Below, one piece after another: positions 29,197 to 38,271 of a DNA stretch of 64,000 bases. The stretch is from Carpediemonas membranifera (taxonomy: Eukaryota > Fornicata), in contig JAHDYR010000007.1 of the NCBI GenBank assembly GCA_019828565.1, positions 682,001 to 746,000 on the forward strand, given 5' to 3'. Below the pieces are notes generated by a model. The model was given only the letters and a program-made list of their open reading frames with translations, made no database searches and had not been told where the DNA came from. How positions within the stretch are numbered: the first letter of the stretch is position 1; every line of letters begins with the position of its first letter. Both the position numbers and the translations under genes were made by a program.

Positions 29197-32100
29197 CTAT
29201 TCTCTCGGAGTGGCATCGCTGATCTCAGACACGCCATCCTCCTGCTCCTCGTCGTCACTCTGATAGGGCTGGGGGCTGAGGACCTTGAACTCATACTCGT
29301 CCGTCCACACGAGCTCCTTGACCACCGTGGAAGGGGTCCACAGCGAGTCGCCCTTCCACGGCTTGCCGTAGAATACGAGCTCCTGCAGGGGCCGGCGGAG
29401 GGCGATGATTAGGCGATCGGCCCTCTGCCTGTTCCAGCTGTCAGGACCGGGCTTGCCGTCGGCGTCCTCGAGGAAGGCGAGCACGGCGGACGCGGACTTC
29501 TGGAATACGGCCTCGGCGTCGGCGGTGAGGAGCTCCTTGAGGATAGTCTTCATCTCATCGCTCTTCTTGTACATCAGGGCAAGCACCTCCGTATCGTGCA
29601 GGCGCCGGGACCGGTCGAGGTGGGGTGACAGAGCAACCGACAGCAGGAACACAGGTGCTCCGGCCCGGGTCGCCTGGGTGGCGAGCGGGGGGAGCTTCGA
29701 CACCAGGCTGCGTATGATCTCGACCGCTGTGACGAGGTCCTCGCCGGTGAGCACGGAGAGCAGCGACAGGAGGTTCCTGACAGCGCCGTGCTTCAGGATC
29801 TGCTGGGCGAGCGAGGTTTCGACGGCCATGTTGGACAGCAGGGCCAGGGCGTTCTTCCGGATAGCCCACATGCCGCTCAGACTCGCCGTGGACTGAAGGA
29901 CGTCAGTCGACCCGGTAGCAATTGACGAGTTCAACGCGACCTTGATGACGAGGTCAAGAACGGACCAGGCGGTGCTGAGCAGGTGCTGGTTCTCGCGGTA
30001 GACGATGTTGATCGACTGGAGCGTGGTGGCCATGCGCTGGGTGAGGTCCAGATAAGTTGAGTCGTTCGACTTGCACGCGTCGACGAGCAGACTGTCGTCG
30101 GTCCTAAGCTGCGCCTCCATCTCGCCGAGCAGCTCGGTTGGGTTGACCTCGAAGAGGGGCGACTCGTTGAAGGCGCGGAGGAAGATGCCGTCGATGCACA
30201 GCTCCTTGGCGAGGGACTCTCGGGGGTAGGCCTTGGCGAGCTTCTTCCATGCCCACTTGAACTTGGCGCCGGCGTTCCGGGCCTCGGTGGCGGCGGTGTC
30301 GAAGAACGTCTTGATCTCCTCCCGGCAGCCGTCGTTCCAAATGTGGTTGGGCTCGAAAGTGTCGGCCTGGAAGAGGCTGTTGACTTCCCTCGCGCGCTCC
30401 TCGTCGGGCTTTTCAGTAACCATGGCATCAGCGATTCTCGGGGCGAAGAGGTGGGTGAATATGGGCAGCACCTTCGTCTTCAGCTCCTTGGCGACAATTA
30501 CCGTCGGCAGCCACAACTCCGCGGACCCGTGTGCTGTAGCGGCCCAGAGATACGGCAAGAGCAGGCCCTGGTCGAGCATGATCGCCTCGCAGCCGTCGGT
30601 GCGACAGATCTCAGCAATGGCGCCGGACAGCTGGCGAATGGTAGCGAGGCGGTCGGAGGAGAGGAGGACTGGCCACATACGGGTCCGTAGGGGCGAGACG
30701 TCCGTCACGGCACCCGTCTTGATGGCCGTGGCGAGGGTCTCGGGCGACGTGGGGGCGGCGTCGAGCACGAGGTCGAGCAGGAGCGTGAGATCAACGCGGG
30801 CCTTGCCGAAGCCGTCGTCCCACAGCTGGCGGAGGGCGGTCAGCATCGTGGCGACCGGGTGCACCGAGCCAGCGGCAGGGGCGAAGTCGGGCTTGTTGTT
30901 CTCAATTGCGGTAGTGACGAGGGCGCGGGCCAGCCGCTCGCCTTCCTCCTCAGTGGGCATCAAAAGCTCGGGATGGGCGACATAGCAGCGCAGGTAGATG
31001 CCCTCGATGCAGATCTCCCCCTCAAGCTCTGGGTGATCGATGCTGACTTCCGAATACGGCAGCTCCCAGTCCTCCCCGGCCTTGTAGTAGTCCGGGGCCG
31101 ACCCGAGCGTCACGGCCAACGTCTCGTGGACCCGCTCGAGCATCGTGTGGCTCCACACTCGGCGGGGGTGGATCAGGTCCGAGTCGACCAATGACTTCGC
31201 CAGGTTCTCGGGCTCCTTGGCGATGAGCACCATGCCCTCGCCCAGGCAACTTGTCATAAACTGCGAAACTTCGGTGTGGGCCATCATCTGGGCGATCGGC
31301 CTGAGCACAGTGGCCCTGTACTCGACGTCCTCCTCCCCGGTGGACGTGGCGGCGTAGAGGGCGGCTACGGGGACGCCCTTGGCGATGGCTGACTTGGTGA
31401 GCGCCTCGGAGTTCTCGATGAGGGTGTTGGTCGCCGACATGAGGTTCCTGACCGCCTGGCCAGCGCCAGCACCGTCAGCGATGCTCGCAGCTCTGTTGGG
31501 CAGGCAAATACCGACTGTAGCGTCGACGACGGTCTGTGCGAAGGGAACGTGCCCCGCCCCCACGCCGCCCGCGGCACTGACGAGCTGTGAGACGACCGCA
31601 GCGATGGGGACAATGACGTTGGACGTGTCGCCCCAAACACTGCGGGCTAGGACAGTCTGGATGGCGGCCAGACACTGCGTCGCCACGGGTTGGATGAAGT
31701 TGTCCAGCTGCACCGTCGACCTGCACAGCCTGGCGGCCTCGATGGCGATCTTGGAGAACCGAGCGGCCAGACCCGCGTTGATGGCCGCGACTGGTGCTGC
31801 TGAGATGTACCGCAGCAGGCCGGACAGGGCCTTGTACCCGGCCACGACGACGGCCACGTCGATGTCCGCGGTGACGGCAGAGACGAGGTCCGCCGCAAGC
31901 GTGTCGGCGATGAGCACGCCGTCGTCGAGGTCGACCGAGGGGTCGTTGTTGAAGATGTCGAGGTAGAGTCCGGCTAGCTGGGCCCGGGCGGCGAGGCCGG
32001 GGTAAAGGCCGTCCCGGTCTAGCGGCTCGGTCAGCTTGCCGGCAAGGAAGTCAATGGTGGTCAAACCACTGGACGCGAAGTTGCCAATGATCGAATCGAC

Positions 32101-34362
32101 GACGTCACCGAGGGCCTCGCGCTCCTCGGAGGTCCAGATGAGGTCGGCGCGGAAAATGTCAGTCGAGCCCACAAGCGTGTCGACGAACTTGGCATGGTCG
32201 CGGGCGAGCAGGCGCAGCATCGACGTCGGGAGGACGGTAGCCAGAGGGCTGGGCACCCCGAGACGGTGGCAGGCATCGCCCACGGCCGTGAGGTACGAGG
32301 GGATGGCCTCGGACCCGTCGGTGAGGGATGCCAGACCAAAGAGGTGGGCTCCGGTCGCCACAAGACTCTCGACGTCCGTGGGCTTACGACTGGCCGCAGC
32401 AAGCACAGCGAGGAGCTCGAAAGCAGAGGCGTCGCACACGGCGATGCCGTCAGACAGCAGGCCGAGGTGCGCCTTGTCGGTGAGCTGCCCGATGCAGCGG
32501 GGGGCCGAGGCTGTGAGGTGGGCGATCGTCTTCGTCACAGCGGCGGGGTTCTCCTCGATGCACTCGAGCAGACGTTTGGCCAGGCCGGCACGGACGAATC
32601 TAGAGGCGCTAGATACATATCGACCGTCGAATATTGCCTCGATGAGGTCCAGAGCGGCTGGTGTCCACGGTCCCTTCGGTTCGACGAGCGTGGCGAGGAA
32701 GTGGCCGGCGTTGAGCGGCCGGAGGACCTGAAGCGTCTCGGCCGCGTTCGTACGAAGCAGCTGGGCCATCAAACAGATGCTGACAGTCTTACCGACGCAG
32801 TTGGTAGTGAGGAGGCGCCACGTGTCGTTCACCACCTGGTTCACAGCCACGACCCGGAAGGCAGGCTCCGAAGTCATGGTCTCCAGCAGTCTACCAATGA
32901 TATAAGGGCCCACGAAAGGGCCACTGAGGGAGGGGATGTCGAGGTCGAGCGACCCGTAGTCCCAGGTGTGCCCCTGCGCCCTCTGGAAGTCCAGGTCCTC
33001 GAGCTCCGCCTCCAGGGCGGCCCTGTGTTCGGCCCTGATGGCGTCGTTCCAAACTAGAGTGGGTGACTCGACAGCTGAATCGAAATAGTACCACATCCTC
33101 GCCCAGTTACCGCGTGCGAGGGGGACGGCCAGCCCGCTCTCGACAAAGGCCTCGAGGACCTCTCCCCTGAGGGTCTTTTTAAGCCGCTTGGCCTCCTTCT
33201 GATCAGCTGGTGGGACAGGCTGGAGATCTTCGGGAGGCGCCTCGAAGTCGGCGCCAGACCAGTTTGGATCAGCAGTCTGGACGATCGCGGCGGGCAGGAG
33301 GCGACTCAGCACGGACTTGACCTTCTCGTTGCCGTCTACAAGGAGTCCTAGTGTGGTTCGGGCGGCCTCCCCGACGGGGGTGGTCTCGAGGGCGTCGTGC
33401 AGGATGTGTACAAACGATCCAGTGGCCAGGGTGCTCAGCTGGAGCGCCTCGACCTCAGCCAGGGGCATTGCGAACAGAGGGATGGTCAGGGCGTGGAGTG
33501 CAGCGGCCTTGGCCTCCTCGTCGTCGGACTCAGTCATTTCGAACAGCTTGGCCCGCATCGTGTTCAGGATCATGAGCACAGCGTGGCACAGTTCGTAGTC
33601 GCTAAGGTCTACGATCTCCGGGATAACACGGATGAACGTGTCTTCGTCCTCAGCAAACGAGGGGAGGACTTCGAGGAGCTGGGCGGCCAGGGTCGCCTTG
33701 AGTCTGGTCTGGTCGTTGGGAACACAGACTGGATTGAAGGCGCGCATGATGATCGCCACTGCGTCGTGTTTCGTGGGCTCGTGCCCGATGTAGGGGAGCA
33801 GGGTGTCGATGAACTTCACCTTGGTCGTCTCCAGGAGCTTCAGCATGGAGGGGTTGTTCAGGCACCTGATGATAGTATCGAGGAGTGGTGCGGCGACGTC
33901 CTCCTCGGGCTTGGCGGACTTGAGCATGTCCATGAGCGTTGGGAATAGTTTTGTGTCTTTCAGGTCCCAGTATTCGTCTTGTTTCAGGAGCCCGCAGAGC
34001 TCCTGGAGCACTGGAATGGGCTCCTTGCACTTCTTGATACTCGTAAGAGACTTCTTAAGCGCCTTGGAGAGCTGGAAGGTGCTTGTTAGGTCTTCAGGGG
34101 ACTCGGCCTCGGGAGACATGGGGCTGGTGCTGAGACGGAGGTCTTTCACGGACTGTATGTGTCCACTAGCCCGCGAATCAGGCAATTCCTTGCCTTTCTT
34201 CGTTCCCATCTTGTTTGTTGTGTGAGAGAATTTGAGGGGAGAGATCGCGCCAAATCTGGAGACACCCTGAGCCCCAGACCCTGCATCCGCCTCCTGGGTG
34301 TAGGCCCAGTGTCGTTGACTTATTCGCCTTTTCTTTGTGGCATTACTTTGCGATTCTCGCAT
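29197..34362 (-). CDS. RME-8/DNAJC13-like alpha-solenoid protein lacking a J domain (1,721 aa)
   Basis: One uninterrupted frame from an ATG at 34362; an alternative ATG at 34209 (MGTKKGKEL) may be the true start. The protein is almost all helical armadillo/HEAT-like sequence. I see repeats resembling the IWN motifs of RME-8: LVWNDAIRAEHRAALEAEL, RVWSHTMLERVHETL, HIWNDGCREEIKTFF and a weak LVWTDEYEF. Two are followed by the family's 'E..vgGvyLR.f...P' segment (GEICIEGIYLRCYVAHPELL and KELCIDGIFLRAFNESPLF). RME-8 works on endosomes with Hsc70 and the retromer/SNX machinery. No HPD tripeptide or J domain is visible, and the protein is shorter than animal RME-8 (~2,240 aa). The family call is by motif pattern only. 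Confidence 0.6.
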   Translation of the reverse strand: MRESQSNATKKRRISQRHWAYTQEADAGSGAQGVSRFGAISPLKFSHTTNKMGTKKGKELPDSRASGHIQSVKDLRLSTSPMSPEAESPEDLTSTFQLSKALKKSLTSIKKCKEPIPVLQELCGLLKQDEYWDLKDTKLFPTLMDMLKSAKPEEDVAAPLLDTIIRCLNNPSMLKLLETTKVKFIDTLLPYIGHEPTKHDAVAIIMRAFNPVCVPNDQTRLKATLAAQLLEVLPSFAEDEDTFIRVIPEIVDLSDYELCHAVLMILNTMRAKLFEMTESDDEEAKAAALHALTIPLFAMPLAEVEALQLSTLATGSFVHILHDALETTPVGEAARTTLGLLVDGNEKVKSVLSRLLPAAIVQTADPNWSGADFEAPPEDLQPVPPADQKEAKRLKKTLRGEVLEAFVESGLAVPLARGNWARMWYYFDSAVESPTLVWNDAIRAEHRAALEAELEDLDFQRAQGHTWDYGSLDLDIPSLSGPFVGPYIIGRLLETMTSEPAFRVVAVNQVVNDTWRLLTTNCVGKTVSICLMAQLLRTNAAETLQVLRPLNAGHFLATLVEPKGPWTPAALDLIEAIFDGRYVSSASRFVRAGLAKRLLECIEENPAAVTKTIAHLTASAPRCIGQLTDKAHLGLLSDGIAVCDASAFELLAVLAAASRKPTDVESLVATGAHLFGLASLTDGSEAIPSYLTAVGDACHRLGVPSPLATVLPTSMLRLLARDHAKFVDTLVGSTDIFRADLIWTSEEREALGDVVDSIIGNFASSGLTTIDFLAGKLTEPLDRDGLYPGLAARAQLAGLYLDIFNNDPSVDLDDGVLIADTLAADLVSAVTADIDVAVVVAGYKALSGLLRYISAAPVAAINAGLAARFSKIAIEAARLCRSTVQLDNFIQPVATQCLAAIQTVLARSVWGDTSNVIVPIAAVVSQLVSAAGGVGAGHVPFAQTVVDATVGICLPNRAASIADGAGAGQAVRNLMSATNTLIENSEALTKSAIAKGVPVAALYAATSTGEEDVEYRATVLRPIAQMMAHTEVSQFMTSCLGEGMVLIAKEPENLAKSLVDSDLIHPRRVWSHTMLERVHETLAVTLGSAPDYYKAGEDWELPYSEVSIDHPELEGEICIEGIYLRCYVAHPELLMPTEEEGERLARALVTTAIENNKPDFAPAAGSVHPVATMLTALRQLWDDGFGKARVDLTLLLDLVLDAAPTSPETLATAIKTGAVTDVSPLRTRMWPVLLSSDRLATIRQLSGAIAEICRTDGCEAIMLDQGLLLPYLWAATAHGSAELWLPTVIVAKELKTKVLPIFTHLFAPRIADAMVTEKPDEERAREVNSLFQADTFEPNHIWNDGCREEIKTFFDTAATEARNAGAKFKWAWKKLAKAYPRESLAKELCIDGIFLRAFNESPLFEVNPTELLGEMEAQLRTDDSLLVDACKSNDSTYLDLTQRMATTLQSINIVYRENQHLLSTAWSVLDLVIKVALNSSIATGSTDVLQSTASLSGMWAIRKNALALLSNMAVETSLAQQILKHGAVRNLLSLLSVLTGEDLVTAVEIIRSLVSKLPPLATQATRAGAPVFLLSVALSPHLDRSRRLHDTEVLALMYKKSDEMKTILKELLTADAEAVFQKSASAVLAFLEDADGKPGPDSWNRQRADRLIIALRRPLQELVFYGKPWKGDSLWTPSTVVKELVWTDEYEFKVLSPQPYQSDDEEQEDGVSEISDATPRE

Positions 34363-34645
34363 CTCATGTACGAAAATATCTCCCCGGATCCAATGAGCCC
34401 TCCCGGCAATCTGGCATCATACTGCGTATACAGAGTGGTTTTACTCCGTCTGGTCCCGTTTGCAAGTTGAGGTCTCGGTCGCCAAAGCCGTACCCAGGCC
34501 ACGCAGTTGGTGCTCCCGCAGGCCATGGGGGCATGAACGCCGAGTCCCACTCCCCAATGCACACGCGCAGCCCCCGGCGCGGTCGGGCCGTTTGACGCGT
34601 TCAAATCATATGCCGGAAAGTTGAAGAGCAAGTGATCGAGCAAAG
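34363..34645. other. Divergent promoter region, no gene
   Basis: Separates the RME-8-like gene (minus) from the kleisin gene (plus). Nothing further was seen. Confidence 0.5.
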
Positions 34646-35976
34646 ATGTTCACATCGACGATGCTCCGCGACAGGGACGTGACGGCCGTATGGTATGTAC
34701 AGATATACACACTCACGTAGGAAGAGCGGCCTTTCGCGCGCTACCGTGAGCCGAGCAGTGTCCGATCGGGTGAAAATTGGCGATGTGATCGACAAGATCA
34801 GCCAGCAAGAGGTCCTGGACTCTTTGCTGCTACCCCAACTGGGTATCCTCATCTGCGGCGCCGCGAGGATCCACGATTCGAAAACCCGCTTCCTTCTCAG
34901 TTCGTTCGCCCCGCCACGCTCACCCAGAGGACGTCGACGACACCATCTTCCGCGCCACCGTGTCCGCCACTAAGACCAAGAAGAACAAGAAGCGCAAGCC
35001 CCGCACCATCCGCGAGCCCGCCGCCAACGACCTCGACCTCGATATCGACTTCGACGACATCCTGGAGGCGGGCGTCGACGACATCCGCAACTACTCCGAC
35101 CTCTTCACGCGCGTCCTCACGACGCAGTCCTCGCAGCACGGCTCGGCGCACGCGTCCGTGCCCGGCTCGCAGGGCCTCATCCCGCCTAACTTCATTCCGG
35201 ACGACGACATGCCCGTCCACGAGTTCTGGGAGGACGACGGCGTGCCCATGCCCGCGACCAACCTCGACGACAGCCTGGCGCTCGCCCCGCTGTCGCCTCT
35301 GAGCGAGCCTGCCCCCAACCTCGCGACGCCCACGCCCGCCCGCCAGCCCCGCCGACGCGCCATGCGGCCCAGGAAGATCCAGCGCGACAAGCGCATCTCG
35401 CTCACGGACGATCAGATCCGGCACGCGCTGGCCCACTCGCACGAGACGACCGAGCCCCGCCCCGTCATCGGCGACGTCGGCTGGCTCCCGAGCAACGGCT
35501 TCGACGAGAGCTTCCTGACCGAGGTGCTGCCCAGCGCGTGGCTGGCCAAGCGGATCGCCGCCCGCCTCGCCGCGGACGCCAGCGCCGACCCCGAGCCCGC
35601 TGCCAAGACGCCCAGGCGCAAGCGGCGCACCAAGAAGAGCAGCGTCGTGAGCGACGACGAGTTCAACTTCTCCATCAACGAGAGCTTCGACGGCGGCCAG
35701 CGTGGCTTCATGCCAGACTCCGACTTCGAGGGCGCCGGCTTCGACCAGCTCACCGCAGACGAGATCAGGGCCCGCGCCCTCAACGCCCTCGGCGACGGCG
35801 CGCAGCACGACGTCAAGACAGACCTGCTCGACCACGTGAAGGAGACCGGCAATCGCCGCCACGAGCTCGCCGCCCTGTTCGGCGTGCTGCTCGAGCAGGC
35901 CCGCGACGGCCACGTGGCGCTGCAGCAGACTGGCGCGGCCGATCTAGGGACAGTCAGCGCCATGCTTGTGCAGTAA
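34646..35976 (+). CDS. Rad21/Rec8-type kleisin (three exons, 424 aa)
   Basis: Kleisins close the SMC1-SMC3 ring of cohesin. Exons 34646-34692, 34721-34899 and 34928-35976 join to give MFTSTMLRDRDVTAVWKSGL, VIDKISQQEVLDSLLLPQLG and ILICGAARIHDSKTRFLLKD. This is the Rad21/Rec8 N-terminal domain ('MFyS...L...g.la.vW', then 'lRl.g.LllGvvrIysrK..yLl'). The middle is disordered, acidic and basic by turns. The C-terminal ~45 residues (RRHELAALFGVLLEQARDGHVALQQ) fit the winged-helix that binds the SMC1 head ('r..aA..F...L.l...g.v...Q'). No separase site can be read with confidence. Mitotic or meiotic type is undecided. Confidence 0.88.
34693..34720 (+). other. Spliceosomal mini-intron (28 nt), kleisin intron 1
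   Basis: Begins GTATGT and ends ACTCACGTAG. Splits the Trp codon (TG/G) of DVTAVWKSG. Confidence 0.88.
34900..34927 (+). other. Spliceosomal mini-intron (28 nt), kleisin intron 2
   Basis: Begins GTTCGT and ends GCTCACCCAG. Removal joins KTRFLL to KDVDDTIFRATV in the long downstream frame. Confidence 0.85.
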
Positions 35977-35996
35977 ATGATCAACTTTTGCTGGCG

Positions 35997-36004
35997 GCAG
36001 TTTA
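35997..36004 (+). promoter_or_regulatory. GCAGTTTA motif
   Basis: Lies upstream of the WD-like relic at 36020 and just after the kleisin stop codon. Confidence 0.3.
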
Positions 36005-36019
36005 AGGCAACAAGACTTC

Positions 36020-36953
36020 GTGACTTCTACTCTAGCTACGAAGCTCGATCGCCAGTACCGTCTGACCTACGCTTCCACAATGGCCCAGCTGCCCGAGCTG
36101 CGTCTCGAATACCAGATGTTCGGCACTGTCACACTGCCCTTCTTCGCCATTGACGAACAGTCGATGCCTTCCCGACACACATTTCGCCAAGACCATCGAG
36201 AACGTCGTCTTCGACCCAGCCGGCAAGTTCTTAGCGATGGAAGTCATCACAGAGACATACCACCAATTTATCAAGGTCTTCACCTCTCCGACCTCCATCC
36301 AATCTGCACTCTGCCCGGCCGCCTGCCGACCTGGTCGACTGACGGCACTCAGCTCGGAGTCATCTCAGTTGGCTCGACTCGCCGTCTCCTCACGTGGAGC
36401 AGTGACAACTTCGGGGTCTGGTTTGTAATGCCCGACACATGCAACGCCAAAACTATGCGGCGTCTGGCGAAGTCGTTCACTGTAACCGACGGTCAGACCA
36501 TCGTTGACTTCGCGTACAGCGTCCTCTACCCGGAATATGTCGTCGTTACTGCGGAAGAGGGGCCACACATCTGCTCCTATCTCCTTCGTAAGGACGGTCT
36601 GGAGCAGCCTGCACCCGATGTCAACAACGCCGTAAGGGTTGGCCCGGATGGTCTTACCGAGCACGAGCGGGCTATGTCGGGGGGTGTGGGACAAGGCCAA
36701 GTTTGGCTGGTGGGAGAAGCTACAGCTGAGACGTCGGGGTGGTGGGTTCACTGCCCTCCATGGCCCCTCGGGAGTGCCGTCCAGCATCGCACTACGACTC
36801 GGACTCAGCGCGGCGGATATGATCAGACACGCCAAGCAGGCCCGGATTGTCGACCACAGCCGGGACGACCATCACCGAAGCCGCATACACCAGTCGGGCC
36901 TTCACTACACAGTCATGGTCGGCGAGGACCCGATCAGCCCCTACTATTACTAG
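36020..36953 (+). pseudogene. WD40/beta-propeller-like relic with frame breaks
   Basis: Coding-like pieces alternate between two frames: AQLPELRLEYQMFGTVTLPF; then FAKTIENVVFDPAGKFLAME; then GRLPTWSTDGTQLGVISVG through SDNFGVWFVMPDT; and finally WEKLQLRRRGGGFTAL with a stop at 36951-36953. The segments 'nVvFDpaGkfLA' and 'TWSTDGTQLGV' have the rhythm of WD-repeat blades, but no WD dipeptide is conserved. At least three frame changes are needed, and the GT...AG pairs I tested do not restore the frame. A decayed gene or an error-rich stretch are both possible. Confidence 0.45.
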
Positions 36954-37063
36954 GGTTGGGGTCGTAAACTGCTTGATTTGAACATAAACTTGTTGTGCAA
37001 CTGGAAATGTTAACACCCGTGAGTTTACGATTCTATCCGTGTTTACCAGCACTGTACATTCCC

Positions 37064-38029
37064 CTACTTGCGGCAGGACCCCATGCACGACCCGCCCCGC
37101 ATCATCGCCAGGAACCTCTGCCGCTGCATCTCCTTGACCTCGTCGGGGAGGTCGTCCTCGTCGAGATCAAAGTCGTCATCGTCGTCATCCTTCTCCTCCT
37201 TGGGCTCCTCGGGCTTCTGCTCAATCTTGGGCTCGAACGGCTTGAAGTCGGTCGGGATGAGCTGAATCGTAGCATCATGCGACGAAATCACGATGTACTT
37301 CTTCCCGCGCCACTTGACGACCTGCATGCTGCTGATCTGCTTCGAGTCGTCTTCACCGCTGGTCATCGAACCCCGGACGGCCCCCTCCGACCTGACCTTG
37401 ATGGCCTTGATCGGCTCTCCGGCCAGACTCCACTGCTTGATGACCCCGTCCCGGGAGGCCGTGTAAACGTGCCCGGCCTCCTGATCGATGCAAGTCCGGG
37501 CCACCCAGTCGTCGTGGACGAGGCCGTCGAGCTGCGGCATCGGGGCGGTTGCGAGGGCGGCCTTCATGGCAGCGACGCTCATGGAGTTGGGGTTCCAGCG
37601 GGTCGCATCCTCAGCGTCGACGGACTTCTCCTCGACCCTGAAGGCCTCGGCAAAGGCGTCGCGGGGGTCGGTATCATCTTCCAGCAGGGCTATCACCCGC
37701 TCGATCGACCAGATCTTGGCGCTGTAGTCCGCCGAGGCTGTTACGAGCATGCTTTCGTTCGCCGTGATGTGCCAGATCGTCGTCTCGTGGATGGGCTTCA
37801 ACCCACCCTCGACCTTGCGAGTGGTGGCGGCGATGAACTTGACCTCGATGTCGGCCGGGGTGTCGGGGGTGAATGAGACGAGCCAGAGGATGATGCGGCG
37901 GTCCGACCCGGTGGAGAAGACGGCGTACGAGGCCTTGGTGGGGTGGGCCGTGCGGAGGGGGACCACCGCGATGGACTCGATGGACCTGGTGTGGCCCTCC
38001 TCCTCGGACTTGACCCTGGTGGCGATGCA
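37064..38029 (-). pseudogene. 5'-truncated duplicate of the WD40 gene at 62699
   Basis: From CIATRVKSEEEGHTRSIES onward this minus-strand frame has the same sequence as the WD40 gene at the right end of the window. The copy begins abruptly at 38029 inside a blade, so ~130 N-terminal codons and the promoter are missing. The frame itself is intact to a stop at 37064 (GGSCMGSCRK). That end shows how the gene at the window edge probably finishes. The in-frame sequence upstream of 38029 is unrelated, with a possible ATG at 38191, so a chimeric product cannot be excluded but is unlikely. Confidence 0.75.
37117..38029 (-). repeat. 913-bp inverted duplication, copy 1
   Basis: Matches 63088-64000 in the opposite orientation. 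The stretches and translations I compared are identical. The match continues to the last base of the window, so the full length is unknown. Confidence 0.93.
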
Positions 38030-38271
38030 GCCCTTTGCATCTTTGTTGCTGGGCAGGCGTGGGTAGAGAAATTTATGTATATATAAGGTTTGCTTGGGAT
38101 CGGAGGCATGACAGGGTTCACTCGACAGGGTCGAAGCATGACAGCTACAACTCCTGTATGAGGCATCCATGACCAAGCGTGACCATCTCAAACAAGTCTC
38201 AATCTCTCCATGGTGCGAGATACGAGATTATTGTGCGAGTGCAACTCGTCGTCTTTGACATTTCCAGCGCC

